Source of the DNA: Clostridiales bacterium
GTDB lineage: Bacteria; Bacillota; Clostridia; Christensenellales; Aristaeellaceae
Reading direction: 5' to 3'
NCBI GenBank assembly: GCA_015056205.1
Contig: SVGS01000004.1
Span: forward strand, 1-64,000
DNA length: 64,000 nt
The notes beneath the pieces are model-generated. The model made no database searches. It saw nothing but the letters and a program-made list of their open reading frames with translations, and was not told the DNA's origin. Positions 1 through 8,806 of the stretch are shown here, piece by piece (the stretch's first letter is position 1; every line of letters starts with the position of its first letter). The position numbers and the translations under genes are program-made.

Positions 1-18
1 TATGGGAGGTACAACACA

Positions 19-228
19 ATGGCTGTATCCTACAATAAATTATGGAAACTGCTTATCGACAAGGGCATGAGCAAAACGCAGCTCATCAAAGCGGCCAAGA
101 TCAGCACCAACGCCATGGCCAAGCTGGGCAAAAATGAAGACGTGCGCGTGGAAACGCTGGTCAAAATCTGCGGCGCGCTGGGTTGTACCATGGATGATAT
201 TATGGAGCTGATCCAGGATTCTCAGTGA
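19..228 (+). CDS. Small XRE-family transcriptional regulator
   Basis: The 69-residue product is essentially one Cro/CI-type helix-turn-helix. The recognition helix region reads SKTQLIKAAKISTNAMAKLG and is followed by the family's usual ending, LVKICGALGCTMDDIMEL. It should act in the cytoplasm as a DNA-binding repressor or activator. GGGAGG sits about 8 bases before the ATG. Regulators of exactly this size are common beside restriction-modification genes, and the next genes are a GIY-YIG protein and a broken HsdR, so control of a defence cluster is the natural inference. Its own target site is not evident. Confidence 0.85.
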   Translation: MAVSYNKLWKLLIDKGMSKTQLIKAAKISTNAMAKLGKNEDVRVETLVKICGALGCTMDDIMELIQDSQ

Positions 229-252
229 TTTTACATGATGGAGGTATTCCCC

Positions 253-906
253 ATGTCGAAAGGCGTTATCTATATACTGACTAACCCGTCTTTTCCTGAT
301 TATATCAAGATCGGCTATGCAAAGAATCTGGAACGGAGGCTGCAGCAGCTGAACCGCAGCGAAACGATTCCCTTTGCTTTTCGGGCCTATGCCGTCTATG
401 AAGTGGACAGCGCTCTGACTGATAAAGAGCTGCACAAACTGATTGACCGGCTGAATCCTGACCTTCGGTCCATCGAAACCTTCGATGGCCGTGAGCGGGT
501 GAAAGAGTTTTATGCCATGTCCGCAGAGGACGCATACAGCCTGCTGGAGAGCATCGCAAAAATCAGCGGCACACAGGAGCGCCTGAAGCGGGTTCAACCG
601 GAAGGGCATGAGATCATCGACGAGCAGATTGCCGAAGAGGTGCGGGAGGAAGCCCGGCGCGGCCCCTTCCGTTTCAGCGAATGCCGGATTCCTTTCGGTG
701 CAGAGATTGTTTTCGTTGATGACGAGACTGTGCGTCCCACGGTGGTTGACGACCGGCATATTGAGTATAACGGCGAAACCACTTCGCTGTCCGCTTTGGC
801 GCAGAAGCTGAAAGGTTTCACTCATCCCGTACAGGAAACCATCTGGTTTTCTTACAACGGGGAAAAGCTGGATGACCTGAGAAAAAGAATCGCGCAGCAG
901 GAGTAA
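253..906 (+). CDS. GIY-YIG nuclease family protein (T5orf172/Mug113 type)
   Basis: The N-terminus GVIYILTNPSFPDYIKIGYA carries the variant GIY-YIG signature (YIL then KIGYA) of the T5orf172 group. The following residues NLERRLQQLN fit the conserved arginine helix. The domain covers about residues 1-100 of 217; the remainder, about 120-217, is not recognised. An upstream in-frame ATG at 235 exists, but GGAGG at 241-245 lies correctly before the ATG at 253. Proteins of this group are predicted nucleases and are often found in restriction or phage-defence clusters. The gene lies between an XRE regulator and a truncated hsdR. Its target is unknown. Confidence 0.75.
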   Translation: MSKGVIYILTNPSFPDYIKIGYAKNLERRLQQLNRSETIPFAFRAYAVYEVDSALTDKELHKLIDRLNPDLRSIETFDGRERVKEFYAMSAEDAYSLLESIAKISGTQERLKRVQPEGHEIIDEQIAEEVREEARRGPFRFSECRIPFGAEIVFVDDETVRPTVVDDRHIEYNGETTSLSALAQKLKGFTHPVQETIWFSYNGEKLDDLRKRIAQQE

Positions 907-935
907 TTCCATCGTAAGACCAAAGGAGGAGCACC

Positions 936-1880
936 ATGCTTCCTGAAGAACGAGCACGGGAGAAGATCGACCGGCAGCTGAAAAAAGCCGGTTGGGATAT
1001 CGTGCCCCGTGAAGAGTATATCCCTCGCAGCGCTTCCGCCGTGAAAGAAGCGCTGATGCAGGGAAACACGGAAAGCGATTACCTGCTTTTTGTGGATGAT
1101 AAAGCCATTGCTGTGGTGGAAGCCAAGCGAGAGGAAAACCCGCTGGAGGAAGACGTGCAGTCCCAGGCCGAGGGGTATGCCACTCATCCGCAAATCTGGT
1201 ATGGTCTCTGGTATGAAGGACTGATCTCGCTGGTCTATCTGGCCAACGGCAACAATATATATTTCAAGAATCTGCTCTTCCCTGAAACGGATTATGTGGA
1301 ATTGGCTGAAATGCATTCTCCCAAGAAAATGCTCCAGCTGATCCATCAAACCTCTGCCTATGGCGCGTTGCCCCGCTTGGAGAAGCGCGGTCTGCGCGAT
1401 TGCCAGTATCGCGCCGAGATGGAGTTTGAAAACGCCATCAAGAACGGAAAAAAGAAAAGCCTGGCCGTGCTTGCCACTGGCAGCGGCAAAACCTATCTGG
1501 CCTGCCTGGCCAGCTACCGTTTGCTGAATTATACCCCTGTGCGCCGCATCCTGTTTCTGGTGGATCGGAACAATCTGGCCCGCCAGACAGAGAGTGAATT
1601 CAGCCAGTTTGACCGCACGGAAGGGCAGGCGGAGATGAGCTCCCTCTATGAGATTAAGCGGTTGAAACACGACAACGATGTAAAAGCCGACATTGTCATT
1701 TCCACCATTCAGAAGCTGTTTGCCGTGCTGACCGGACAGCAGCTTTCGGAAGACAGCGAGGACGCTGAAGACGAGCGGACGACGCAGGAGGAAGAGAAAG
1801 AAGGCAAGAATATCATTCGCCTGGACGGTGATTTGAAGATTCCGCCGGATTATTTCCAGCTGATCATCGTGGATGAATAG
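936..1880 (+). pseudogene. hsdR: Type I restriction endonuclease subunit R, 5' part only
   Basis: About 314 residues of an HsdR-like translocase/nuclease remain. Residues 1-130 match the N-terminal restriction nuclease domain, including the YLLFVDDKAIAVVEAKRE core, whose E and K are the usual PD-ExK catalytic positions. At about residue 180 is the helicase Walker A ATGSGKT, followed by VDRNNLARQT (motif Ia region) and STIQKL. The frame ends at IIVDE, that is, in the middle of the DEAD/DECH-box motif II. Intact family members run roughly 800-1000 residues, so the motor and C-terminal domains are lost. DNA after the stop does not continue HsdR in any frame I could read. No hsdM or hsdS is visible. 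The start at 936 has AAAGGAGGA. Confidence 0.85.
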
Positions 1881-1943
1881 ATTACGTTATAATACAAAGG
1901 ATATCGCTGATCCTGACGCTTTCGTAAAGGGATATTTTGAAAA

Positions 1944-1962
1944 GTGTCAGCGGTGTTGACAC
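1944..1962. promoter_or_regulatory. Short inverted repeat GTGTCA-N7-TGACAC
   Basis: A perfect 6-base inverted repeat with a 7-base spacer lies between the hsdR stop and the DUF1016 remnant, 22 bases before the latter's start. It could be an operator, or a scar associated with the deletion. There is no T-run, so it is not a terminator. Confidence 0.25.
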
Positions 1963-1984
1963 AATCCGGAGGGAGAAATCACCT

Positions 1985-2436
1985 ATGAATGATCTCAGAA
2001 GGACATTCGATGAAGTAGTATCAATTATCGAAACCGCCCGTTCTAATGCGTTTCGCAAGGTGAACGAGGAATTGATCCTGATGTATATGAATGTCGGACG
2101 CTTCTATTCTTCCATCGGGTTCTGCGCTGCCTTGTTGCGATCGAATTGAAACTCGGCAAATTTATGCCGGAATATGTATCCAAGATGGATTTCTATCTGG
2201 AAGGTCTGGATCGGCAGATAAAGAAACCGGATGAAAATCCGAGCGTCGGTCTCCTTCTGTGTGCATCCAAAAACGATGAAGTCGTTGAATATGCAATGAG
2301 CCGAACACTTTCACCAATGATGGTCGCGGAATATCAGCTCCACTTGCCTGATAAGAATGTGCTGCGGAAGAAACTGCAAGAATTCATTAATCTTCCTGCT
2401 GCTACAGAAGACGATGTGGACGGTAATCGTGAATAA
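1985..2436 (+). pseudogene. DUF1016 (YhcG-like) PD-(D/E)XK nuclease, central part deleted
   Basis: The first ~38 residues from ATG 1985 match the DUF1016 N-terminal helical region (ending LILMYMNVGR). The frame then becomes meaningless and stops at 2149. In another frame, from about 2100, the reading LLFFHRVLRCLVAIELKLGK is the start of the DUF1016 nuclease domain, with E and K of VAIELK as the catalytic motif. It continues through KPDENPSVGLLLCASK and DEVVEYAMSRTLSP to the stop at 2436. The middle of the protein (roughly 150-200 residues) is absent and the two ends are out of frame. DUF1016 proteins are commonly encoded beside type I restriction genes, in line with the neighbouring hsdR fragment. 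Confidence 0.8.
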
Positions 2437-2471
2437 ATCCAAAAAGCGAGTGTCAATGCGGGAGAGAGAGC

Positions 2472-2966
2472 ATGAATAACAGACAGCAAACAACGCCCGG
2501 ATGCCGTGCCAATGAGAAAAGTACTGATCAATTGTCCACATCTGAACTATGGGGAAGATTGTTTAAGGCGTCTTCTTTGGATCAGTATCTTGATCACACC
2601 GGCAGCCAGCAGGAAATGCCGGAATTCTCAGTGTTTATCACGAAGCTGGCTGAAACAAAGAAGGAAAAGCCTGAAGCAATTATAAAGCGCGGCGGGATTG
2701 AGCGCTCATATGGCCATCGTCTGTTCTCGGGAGCCAGGAATCCGTCACGCGACACGGTTCTCCAGTTTGCCTTTGGCTTTGAATTCGATTCAGATGAAAC
2801 CCAGCAGTTACTGAAGATTGCACGGGTTGCCCCCCTTCATCCACGTGTGAAGAGGGATGCGGTCATTGCATACTGCCTCCATCGTCATATGGGATTTCTG
2901 AATACGCAGCAACTGCTGTATGAGAACGGGCTGCCGCTGCTCGGAGGCAAATGGGATGGAAAATGA
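2472..2966 (+). CDS. Predicted XRE-like DNA-binding partner of a Ser/Thr kinase
   Basis: The 164-residue soluble product has no clear named domain across its first 60 residues. The central part is a divergent helix-turn-helix: AIIKRGGIERSYGHRLFSGA then RNPSRDTVLQFAFGF resembles an XRE domain, followed by EFDSDETQQLLKIA. It ends with a helical segment and LLYENGLPLL. The stop overlaps the downstream kinase gene by 11 bases, and the kinase ribosome binding site lies inside this gene, so the two are translationally coupled. I infer that the pair works together, with this protein as possible regulator or kinase substrate. That link is not shown by sequence alone. Confidence 0.55.
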   Translation: MNNRQQTTPGCRANEKSTDQLSTSELWGRLFKASSLDQYLDHTGSQQEMPEFSVFITKLAETKKEKPEAIIKRGGIERSYGHRLFSGARNPSRDTVLQFAFGFEFDSDETQQLLKIARVAPLHPRVKRDAVIAYCLHRHMGFLNTQQLLYENGLPLLGGKWDGK

Positions 2967-4341
2967 CGAATTATTGCAATCAATATTGAAGGCAGATGAC
3001 AAGTTTCATTATCCTCCGGACTTTCTTGAAGAATACTGCATCATGGAATGCCTTTCAGAACAAATTGGGGTCATTACATTCCTTGTCCAGGACAGGCGTG
3101 GAGAAAACTGCATCGCAAAATGTTACGATCGTAAAACCTGGACGTTCAGGGATAACAAAGACTTGCTTGCAAACCTGAACCATGAAGGGCTTCCAAAGCA
3201 AAAAGCGTCTTTTCAGAATGATGATATGCTTGTCACTGTTAGGGAATACATTAACGGCGTTTCACTTGATCATTATGCAGCAGAAAACAACCTGTCTGAG
3301 GAGGATAATATCAGAATTTGCAGTGAGCTCTGCGATATCCTTGCATATCTTCATCACAGGCCTGAGCCTGTTATTCACAGGGATATCAAACCAGAGAATA
3401 TCATCATCCGTCCAAACGGAAGCGTTGCCCTGATTGATTTTGATATCGCGCGTGTTTATCGCAGCGGTCATGAGAACGATACTACTTTTTTTGGCACAAA
3501 GTCTTATGCGCCGCCTGAACAGTATGGTTTTTCCCAGACTGACGCCAGAGCAGATATTTATTCTCTTGGCATTTTGCTGCGTTGGCTTCTGACCGGAAAA
3601 ACGAAAGAGGATAAGGAAAGCAGAATTTATCGTCCGCTTTCAGGTGTCATCCGCAAATGTACAGCTTTTTCACCCGAGGAACGCTATTCTGATGTAGATC
3701 AGGTGAAAAAGGCACTGCTCAGGGCAAATCCAAAAGCTCAGATTTTCCGGATTACAGTAACAGTACTATGCATCCTGTTTGCTGCTACGCTGCTCATATA
3801 TGGAGGATTTTGCCTGTATCGGGCCGTCACATATTCTCCTTTCTCCGGCACGGTGATCCCGGCTGTTCTGTCTGACGAGGAACGTATCGCGGACGCTGTC
3901 GACTATATGAAGAATCGATACAACACAACGATGTTTGAACCGGCGGATGATTTTGCGAATATTGGAGATCTGCGTTCAGCCATGATTAATCTGTACGGAC
4001 TCGATCATGATTATGTATACAAGGTCAATGAGGATATGCCTTGTGAAAATGATGCATTTTTCCTGCCGTGGGGATGGGATGAAACGCATGTGTTAAACCG
4101 TGATGTTATGGCATATGCTGCGGTAAAGCTGCATGATCCGGCTATTGTTGCGGATTGGACAAGCCTGAAGGATGATAACGGCTTCTATCCCGGGGTGCGG
4201 GTTGCCGTGGCATTTGCCGAGAAAAACGGTATTATGACCGGTGTGAACAAACCGACAGATATTACACTTGGCGAAATGGCATTGATTCTTGCAAATGCGG
4301 AGAGAGTGTTTGAAGCAGCAGGAAAAACTGATCATAAATGA
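2956..4341 (+). CDS. Membrane-anchored Ser/Thr protein kinase with extracytoplasmic domain
   Basis: Residues ~20-260 form a Hanks-type kinase. The likely ATP-site lysine is in NCIAKCYD (~55), the catalytic loop HRDIKPENII is at ~140, and the activation segment contains GTKSYAPPEQYG. The metal-binding motif reads DFD in place of DFG, as in several bacterial kinases. The glycine-rich loop is poor. A single membrane span (VTVLCILFAATLLIYGGF) follows at ~265-285. About 170 extracytoplasmic residues come next; I do not recognise them, although their tail resembles an S-layer-homology-like helix pattern (AVAFAEKNGIMTG). GGAGG at 2943-2947 supports the ATG at 2956 over the upstream start at 2920. 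The protein should phosphorylate cytoplasmic targets in response to an external cue. Confidence 0.85.
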   Translation: MENDELLQSILKADDKFHYPPDFLEEYCIMECLSEQIGVITFLVQDRRGENCIAKCYDRKTWTFRDNKDLLANLNHEGLPKQKASFQNDDMLVTVREYINGVSLDHYAAENNLSEEDNIRICSELCDILAYLHHRPEPVIHRDIKPENIIIRPNGSVALIDFDIARVYRSGHENDTTFFGTKSYAPPEQYGFSQTDARADIYSLGILLRWLLTGKTKEDKESRIYRPLSGVIRKCTAFSPEERYSDVDQVKKALLRANPKAQIFRITVTVLCILFAATLLIYGGFCLYRAVTYSPFSGTVIPAVLSDEERIADAVDYMKNRYNTTMFEPADDFANIGDLRSAMINLYGLDHDYVYKVNEDMPCENDAFFLPWGWDETHVLNRDVMAYAAVKLHDPAIVADWTSLKDDNGFYPGVRVAVAFAEKNGIMTGVNKPTDITLGEMALILANAERVFEAAGKTDHK

Positions 4342-4349
4342 ATCTGGAA

Positions 4350-4377
4350 GTGGTCAGCCAGACCACCTCTTTTTTTC
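4350..4377 (+). terminator. Rho-independent terminator after the kinase gene
   Basis: GTGGTC-AGCCA-GACCAC forms a 6-bp stem, followed by CTCTTTTTTTCT. It lies 9 bases after the kinase stop, so the next secreted-protein gene probably has its own promoter. Confidence 0.7.
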
Positions 4378-4431
4378 TCTTCTCTGATAATCTATATTTG
4401 TATCATTATGAATTCCGGGGAGGCATCGATC

Positions 4432-5820
4432 ATGGTGGCTTGGAGTAGAAGAATCAAGGTTATCTGTATGCTTTGTGTACTGATATTGTGCTCGTCAGCC
4501 TATTCTGCCGCAAATGCGGAAGATTATGGGATAGAAACGAAAAGCCTGGATCTTCAAAGAATTGAATGGGCAATGGCCATGACCGCAGAGATCGCAGGCA
4601 ATTCATTGGATCGGATGGAAAAAGCAGAAACGGCCAGGCAACGGTCTTATTTGGCGCAGTTTGCACAGACGCCTTATCTGTCTCCGGATAAAGCCATTGT
4701 TCTTGAATTTTCGGAAGATCAGGCCGAGTCAGTAAAAACCGCACTGGGGATGGACAGCAGCTATGCGTCTGCCAATTGGGAAGACGTTGGACCTGCGCTG
4801 GCAGAATTGATTAATCAGCAATTCAGTGCGGACTACGCACAGGCTGCCCGCTTCACACAAGCGGAGGGCGAAACAACCATAGAGTATTCCAAATACTTTA
4901 CGATTGTTCTGCTGTCTTACGGCGATGACATTTCTGTTACAAGTCTAACCGGCTGGGGCAATATCAACAGCCGCGCGGCAATGATCATCAGCACCAGGGA
5001 TATCAGTTCAAACCTTGGAGAAGAGGATATCGCACTTTACATTCAGAAACTCGGACTGGACATGCCCCTTGTACGGGTCTATGAGGAAAACGATCTTGAC
5101 CGGATGATTGCGGAAGACCCATGGGGAACCGGTTCTGACTCCTTTGAAAAGATGACGAATGCTTTACTGTCATCTGAAAAGCGAAGGGAGACGCTGCTTC
5201 CCGCCTGTATGCAGTCTGAATCTCCTTATATTCATAACGGAATGAAACTCTGCACGGTGGTCTCCGCACTGCGCAGCAAGGAAACAGCGGACCAGACCTT
5301 TGTCCGTGATGTGGCTCAGAACTGGCTTCCTATGCTGGCGGAGAATTCAGAAGATCCGGTCAGCGATTATCTGAGCCAAGGGTATACAGCCAGAGCGGGC
5401 AAAATTGTTCCGCCGGCAATAACCTATGGGAATGAACTTCATGAATCGGAACTGAAAGCAGACGGAACATTTCTGACGGTTTTTGATCTGACAATTCCCA
5501 ATGAGGATACGGTATCCTGGTATGATGTTATTCTGGAAGCCGCGCTGCCCGCGGACCGGATTCCTGATACTGTTGATGCGGCAGATTATATCATCCGCTG
5601 CTCTGTTACTTACGAAGGTGGCATCAGCAAAAGTGATGCGCATCTGCACTATCCTCTGACGCATATCACCGTCCATGACGCGCGTACCGGGGAAATGCTT
5701 CAGGACCTCGGATATAACAAGCGCAGGCTCACGGGTACGATCATGCTGCAAAATGGAGATACATGGTGGGATCCCCTGTATACGGAATTATGGTTATATA
5801 TCAGGAAGCTTTTTCCGTAA
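4432..5820 (+). CDS. Secreted protein of unknown function
   Basis: The product has 462 residues. The start at 4432 is set by GGGGAGG at 4417-4423. It begins with a positively charged stretch and a signal peptide (VICMLCVLILCSSAYSAANA, probable cleavage after ANA). The rest is hydrophilic with no further membrane span and no motif I recognise. Residues ~150-200 carry a repeated-strand pattern (EYSKYFTIVLLSYGDDISVT). A candidate lipobox cysteine is not evident. It lies after the kinase and before another secreted protein, and these may form one cell-surface module. No function is assigned. Confidence 0.6.
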   Translation: MVAWSRRIKVICMLCVLILCSSAYSAANAEDYGIETKSLDLQRIEWAMAMTAEIAGNSLDRMEKAETARQRSYLAQFAQTPYLSPDKAIVLEFSEDQAESVKTALGMDSSYASANWEDVGPALAELINQQFSADYAQAARFTQAEGETTIEYSKYFTIVLLSYGDDISVTSLTGWGNINSRAAMIISTRDISSNLGEEDIALYIQKLGLDMPLVRVYEENDLDRMIAEDPWGTGSDSFEKMTNALLSSEKRRETLLPACMQSESPYIHNGMKLCTVVSALRSKETADQTFVRDVAQNWLPMLAENSEDPVSDYLSQGYTARAGKIVPPAITYGNELHESELKADGTFLTVFDLTIPNEDTVSWYDVILEAALPADRIPDTVDAADYIIRCSVTYEGGISKSDAHLHYPLTHITVHDARTGEMLQDLGYNKRRLTGTIMLQNGDTWWDPLYTELWLYIRKLFP

Positions 5821-5876
5821 CTGTTTTTCCGGCTGAGAGTCTTGGCATCCGTTTGATTCATGAAGGAGAAAATTCC

Positions 5877-6803
5877 ATGAGGAAGATCTTCAATGCGTGT
5901 ATTGTGCTGTTCCTTTTCCTGGCATTGTTTTCTGCCGGTGCACTTTCAGAGGATACAGATAGAAGCCCAGGTCTGTCCCTGTCCTGGGGGAATGTAAAGA
6001 ACGAGAAACCAGTGTATAATACTACGCAACTTCTCGCGGAACAATATGGGTTGGAAGCGACTGAACCTTTTCTGTACACGCCTTCGGATCCCCATCCGCT
6101 GATCGCTTATCTGATTACCAGCCTGGATTGCGAAGTTGGCATCAACAAAGATGGCATGTATCCGGTCAGCGAAAAAGGTCTGGTCAATGACATTACCAAA
6201 TATCTGCAGGAGTGGGCGGGAGAGATCGAAGAAGCATCCGGAGGAACGATCCGCTTTATCGAAGATCCGGATCAGGCAGATATTCTGATCTCTGTAGAGC
6301 AGAAGTTTAATTACCATTCCACTTACAGGAACGGCGTATTTTCCTCAAAAGGGTATTCCAACAGGGTAACTTTCCAGGCTTACAATCTGACTGACCCGGA
6401 GAATCATTGTACCGTGTCCAGAATCAGAGAACCCGGGAAATCTGAGTCAGTATCAGGATGGCCGAAAAAATTCTGGAAGAAGCCTCCGGATTTTGAAAAC
6501 ACAGAAGAACTGAAGGATTTCGTTACGCAGATCATGCAATGGTATGGGTACAATGATCCGGTTCATCAATCTGTGTCCGATTATGCGGAAAAAGTGTGCC
6601 TGTCCCTGTTCAGCCGGGGATACCTGAGCGCGGAACCGGATGATGCTTCTGATGCTGACATAGAAAATGCGATCAAACTGCTGCAAAGAGATTATGGACT
6701 TGCAGAAACAGGAATCATTGACAGACTGACATTGATTGCTCTGTATTACGATCAAAAAGCAGTAGAAGACGCGTTAACCGCAAATCCCGTTTTCAACGAA
6801 TAA
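5877..6803 (+). CDS. Secreted protein with C-terminal peptidoglycan-binding-like repeat
   Basis: The 308-residue product starts at ATG 5877, preceded by GAAGGAGAA. Its signal peptide, IVLFLFLALFSAGALS, is followed by a mature region. Residues ~240-300 resemble a PG_binding_1 fold: ADIENAIKLLQRDYGLAETG followed by IIDRLTLIALY, the usual helix-turn pattern in which a 'Q..Y.L...G..D..T' core is conserved. The central ~180 residues are unrecognised; a segment reading DPDQADILISVE suggests an alpha/beta protease- or transporter-like fold but is not diagnostic. It is 57 bases after the preceding secreted gene and is probably co-transcribed. A strong terminator follows. Confidence 0.6.
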   Translation: MRKIFNACIVLFLFLALFSAGALSEDTDRSPGLSLSWGNVKNEKPVYNTTQLLAEQYGLEATEPFLYTPSDPHPLIAYLITSLDCEVGINKDGMYPVSEKGLVNDITKYLQEWAGEIEEASGGTIRFIEDPDQADILISVEQKFNYHSTYRNGVFSSKGYSNRVTFQAYNLTDPENHCTVSRIREPGKSESVSGWPKKFWKKPPDFENTEELKDFVTQIMQWYGYNDPVHQSVSDYAEKVCLSLFSRGYLSAEPDDASDADIENAIKLLQRDYGLAETGIIDRLTLIALYYDQKAVEDALTANPVFNE

Positions 6804-6823
6804 TACCGATCATATCTGCGTAT

Positions 6824-6868
6824 ATGAAAAACCGCTGTCACTGGTGCATCCAGACAGCGGTTTTTCAT
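6824..6868 (+). terminator. Strong intrinsic terminator
   Basis: A 16-bp perfect stem (ATGAAAAACCGCTGTC paired with GACAGCGGTTTTTCAT) has a 13-base loop and carries its own T-run. It ends the secreted-protein operon. Confidence 0.85.
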
Positions 6869-6869
6869 G

Positions 6870-7073
6870 GCATTTCCTTTGAGAACTCAGCATTACGGTC
6901 TGTCGGCATAGTTATGATCAAATACTTCCTTATGACCAGTAAACCAAGGCTTTCGAGGGTTTTTCTATCTCTCAGACAAACGCTCTTCTTCCCCTGAGAG
7001 GGCCTGACCGGCATATTGTTAGCTTCTCTCAATTATATTCATTCACGAACATTAATAATTTAGAGTGTGCAGT
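6870..7073. other. Gene-free spacer before the recombinase chimera
   Basis: About 200 bases of AT-rich DNA show no open frame with a ribosome binding site, no clear repeat and no recognisable attachment core. It sits between a terminated operon and the cut 3' end of a recombinase fragment, so it is a probable insertion or deletion boundary. Confidence 0.4.
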
Positions 7074-7790
7074 TTAATTTTCGATGTTGACAGGTTGATC
7101 GCCCGTCCCTTTTTCATTCAGGTACTGCGCGACCTGGTTTGTGCCGTACCCGTGATTGGTCAGCAGGTCGAAGATCTCTTTGACGATGGTTGCTTCATCC
7201 TCGTCAACGACCAGATCCCGCACCTGCTGATTCTTTTTGTTTGTGCGGCCCTGATGCTCCAGCTTGTAGCCGTAAGGAACATGGCCGCCCCGATACTGGC
7301 CCTCCTGCACCATTTGGGAATGCTTTGTTTTTACACGGATGGAAGTCTTTTCACTTTCACCCGATACCTGCCAGAAGCGGATGTAGTTCAGGAGCTTGTC
7401 GACGTAATTATCGAAGCGCTGTTCACCTTCACGGGCGCTCCAGACCTCAATGCCCTGCTGAACAAACCACTGCACCACAAACGGTGTTTCATCATCCCGC
7501 CTGCCAATACGGTCGAACATGAAAACCAGCAGCACATCGAACTTGTGCGTGATATTGGCAAAGGACAGGATTTCCTCCACGGCCTCTGGGGTGTAATAGT
7601 TGGAGATGCCAATGGAGCGAACTTTCCCGTCCCGAACCGCCTGCTCCAGGGCCCAATACACCGCTTCGTCGTTCCACCCGGGCTGATGGATCAGCATCAG
7701 ATCTACGTAATCCAGCCCCAATTCCCGAAGCGAATGATTGATACCATGTGCTGCGCGGAATAAAACGGTCATTTCATCATTCTGAGACAA
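7074..7790 (-). pseudogene. Chimera of aldo/keto-reductase fragment and serine-recombinase fragment
   Basis: The 238-residue reading frame joins two unrelated gene pieces. Residues ~10-82 are the middle of an aldo/keto reductase: HSLRELGLDYVDLMLIHQP, then GKVRSIGISNYY. From about residue 84 (near 7540) it becomes the middle of a large serine recombinase: FDVLLVFMFDRIGRRDDETP, GIEVWSAREGEQRFDN, then the recombinase-domain hallmark GGHVPYGYKLE. Both genes lack ends. The reductase lacks its N-terminal ~80 residues and its C-terminus. The recombinase lacks the N-terminal catalytic-serine region and the zinc-ribbon/coiled-coil C-terminus. It therefore cannot be an active recombinase. The fusion is in frame, which is why it still reads as one ORF. 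Confidence 0.85.
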
Positions 7791-7863
7791 TCCGTGCGGT
7801 CAAATGTACGTGGGCTGTGCAAGCGTTCCAGATGATTCAGTGGCGTCTTTGCCGCAATATGGT

Positions 7864-8766
7864 TCATCTGCATGTATTCTCAAGCAGCCTGTTCATCAGT
7901 TCTCGGCAGGCTGCGCTGGCAGGCTGGTTCGCCCGGGTGATCATGCACACGGTATGGGCTGGCGGATCATCGGTCAAGCGGATTATGACGATTTCTCCGG
8001 CACGCAGATGTTCCTGGGCCATAAATTCTGGCAGGAAGGCTGCGCCCAGCCCACTGCACACCATGGGCACGATCTGGGACATAGCGGATACGAAGGTAGT
8101 GGGATGAAACAGCAGGCCATGCCGGGCAAAGTATCCGCACAGCATTTCATAACTCACGCTTTTCCGGTGCATCGCCACAAAGGGCCAGGAAGCGATCTGT
8201 TCCAAAGTACAGCAGACTTCAGGGTCGGCCTTTGGGGAAATGGATGCGGGGGCCACCAGCACGTCGGGAAAAGTGGCCAAGGTTTCTACGCTCAGGGAAG
8301 CGTTTTCATGGAGTGGCTTGGTGACGATGGCCAGATCGGCCAGGCCATGCAGGATCAAAAAGATCGCGTCCTCGCTGGTCGTGCTGCGCACGTTGATCTG
8401 TACGCCGGGATACTCCTGCCGATAATCCCGCAGGGCGGGCAGCAGCGTGCCCCGCAGCGCCACTTCGCTGGCGGCGATGGTGATCTGCCCGTCGTGCAGA
8501 TGGGCCATGTTTTTCAGCTCGGTTTCGGCGCAGGCGATGTGCTGCACGGCCTCCTGTACGTGCGCAAAGAGGATTTCCCCTTCGTGGGTCAGGGTAATTC
8601 CCTTGTTGCTGCGAATGAAAAGCTGACAGGCAAGCTCCTGCTCCAGCCGGTTGATGATCCGGGTGATGTTGGGCTGGCTGTTGTGCAGTATGCGCGCCGC
8701 CATGGTAAAGCTTTCGCAGGTGGCTACATGATAGAAAATCCGATATGATTCATAGGATGCCGCCAT
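7864..8766 (-). CDS. LysR-family transcriptional regulator
   Basis: The product has 300 residues. The N-terminal winged helix (~5-65) reads FYHVATCESFTMAARILHNS then QPNITRIINRLEQELACQLF, the classic LysR pattern. The C-terminal ~90-295 is the periplasmic-binding-protein-like effector domain. AGGAGG precedes the ATG at 8766. It is divergent from a MATE transporter with a 132-base spacer containing a perfect palindrome, so it probably controls that transporter and itself. The effector is unknown. Confidence 0.92.
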   Translation of the reverse strand: MAASYESYRIFYHVATCESFTMAARILHNSQPNITRIINRLEQELACQLFIRSNKGITLTHEGEILFAHVQEAVQHIACAETELKNMAHLHDGQITIAASEVALRGTLLPALRDYRQEYPGVQINVRSTTSEDAIFLILHGLADLAIVTKPLHENASLSVETLATFPDVLVAPASISPKADPEVCCTLEQIASWPFVAMHRKSVSYEMLCGYFARHGLLFHPTTFVSAMSQIVPMVCSGLGAAFLPEFMAQEHLRAGEIVIIRLTDDPPAHTVCMITRANQPASAACRELMNRLLENTCR

Positions 8767-8806
8767 GTATTTCCTCCTCTATATCAAATCCTGATAGCCG
8801 ATATAT

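Noticed and set aside
40-957. 305-codon minus-strand frame over the XRE and GIY-YIG genes
   Set aside because: The plus-strand genes carry recognisable domains and ribosome binding sites; the minus frame has neither.
7074-7790. Active integrase of a mobile element
   Set aside because: The catalytic N-terminal part and the C-terminal part are missing, and no attachment repeats were found.
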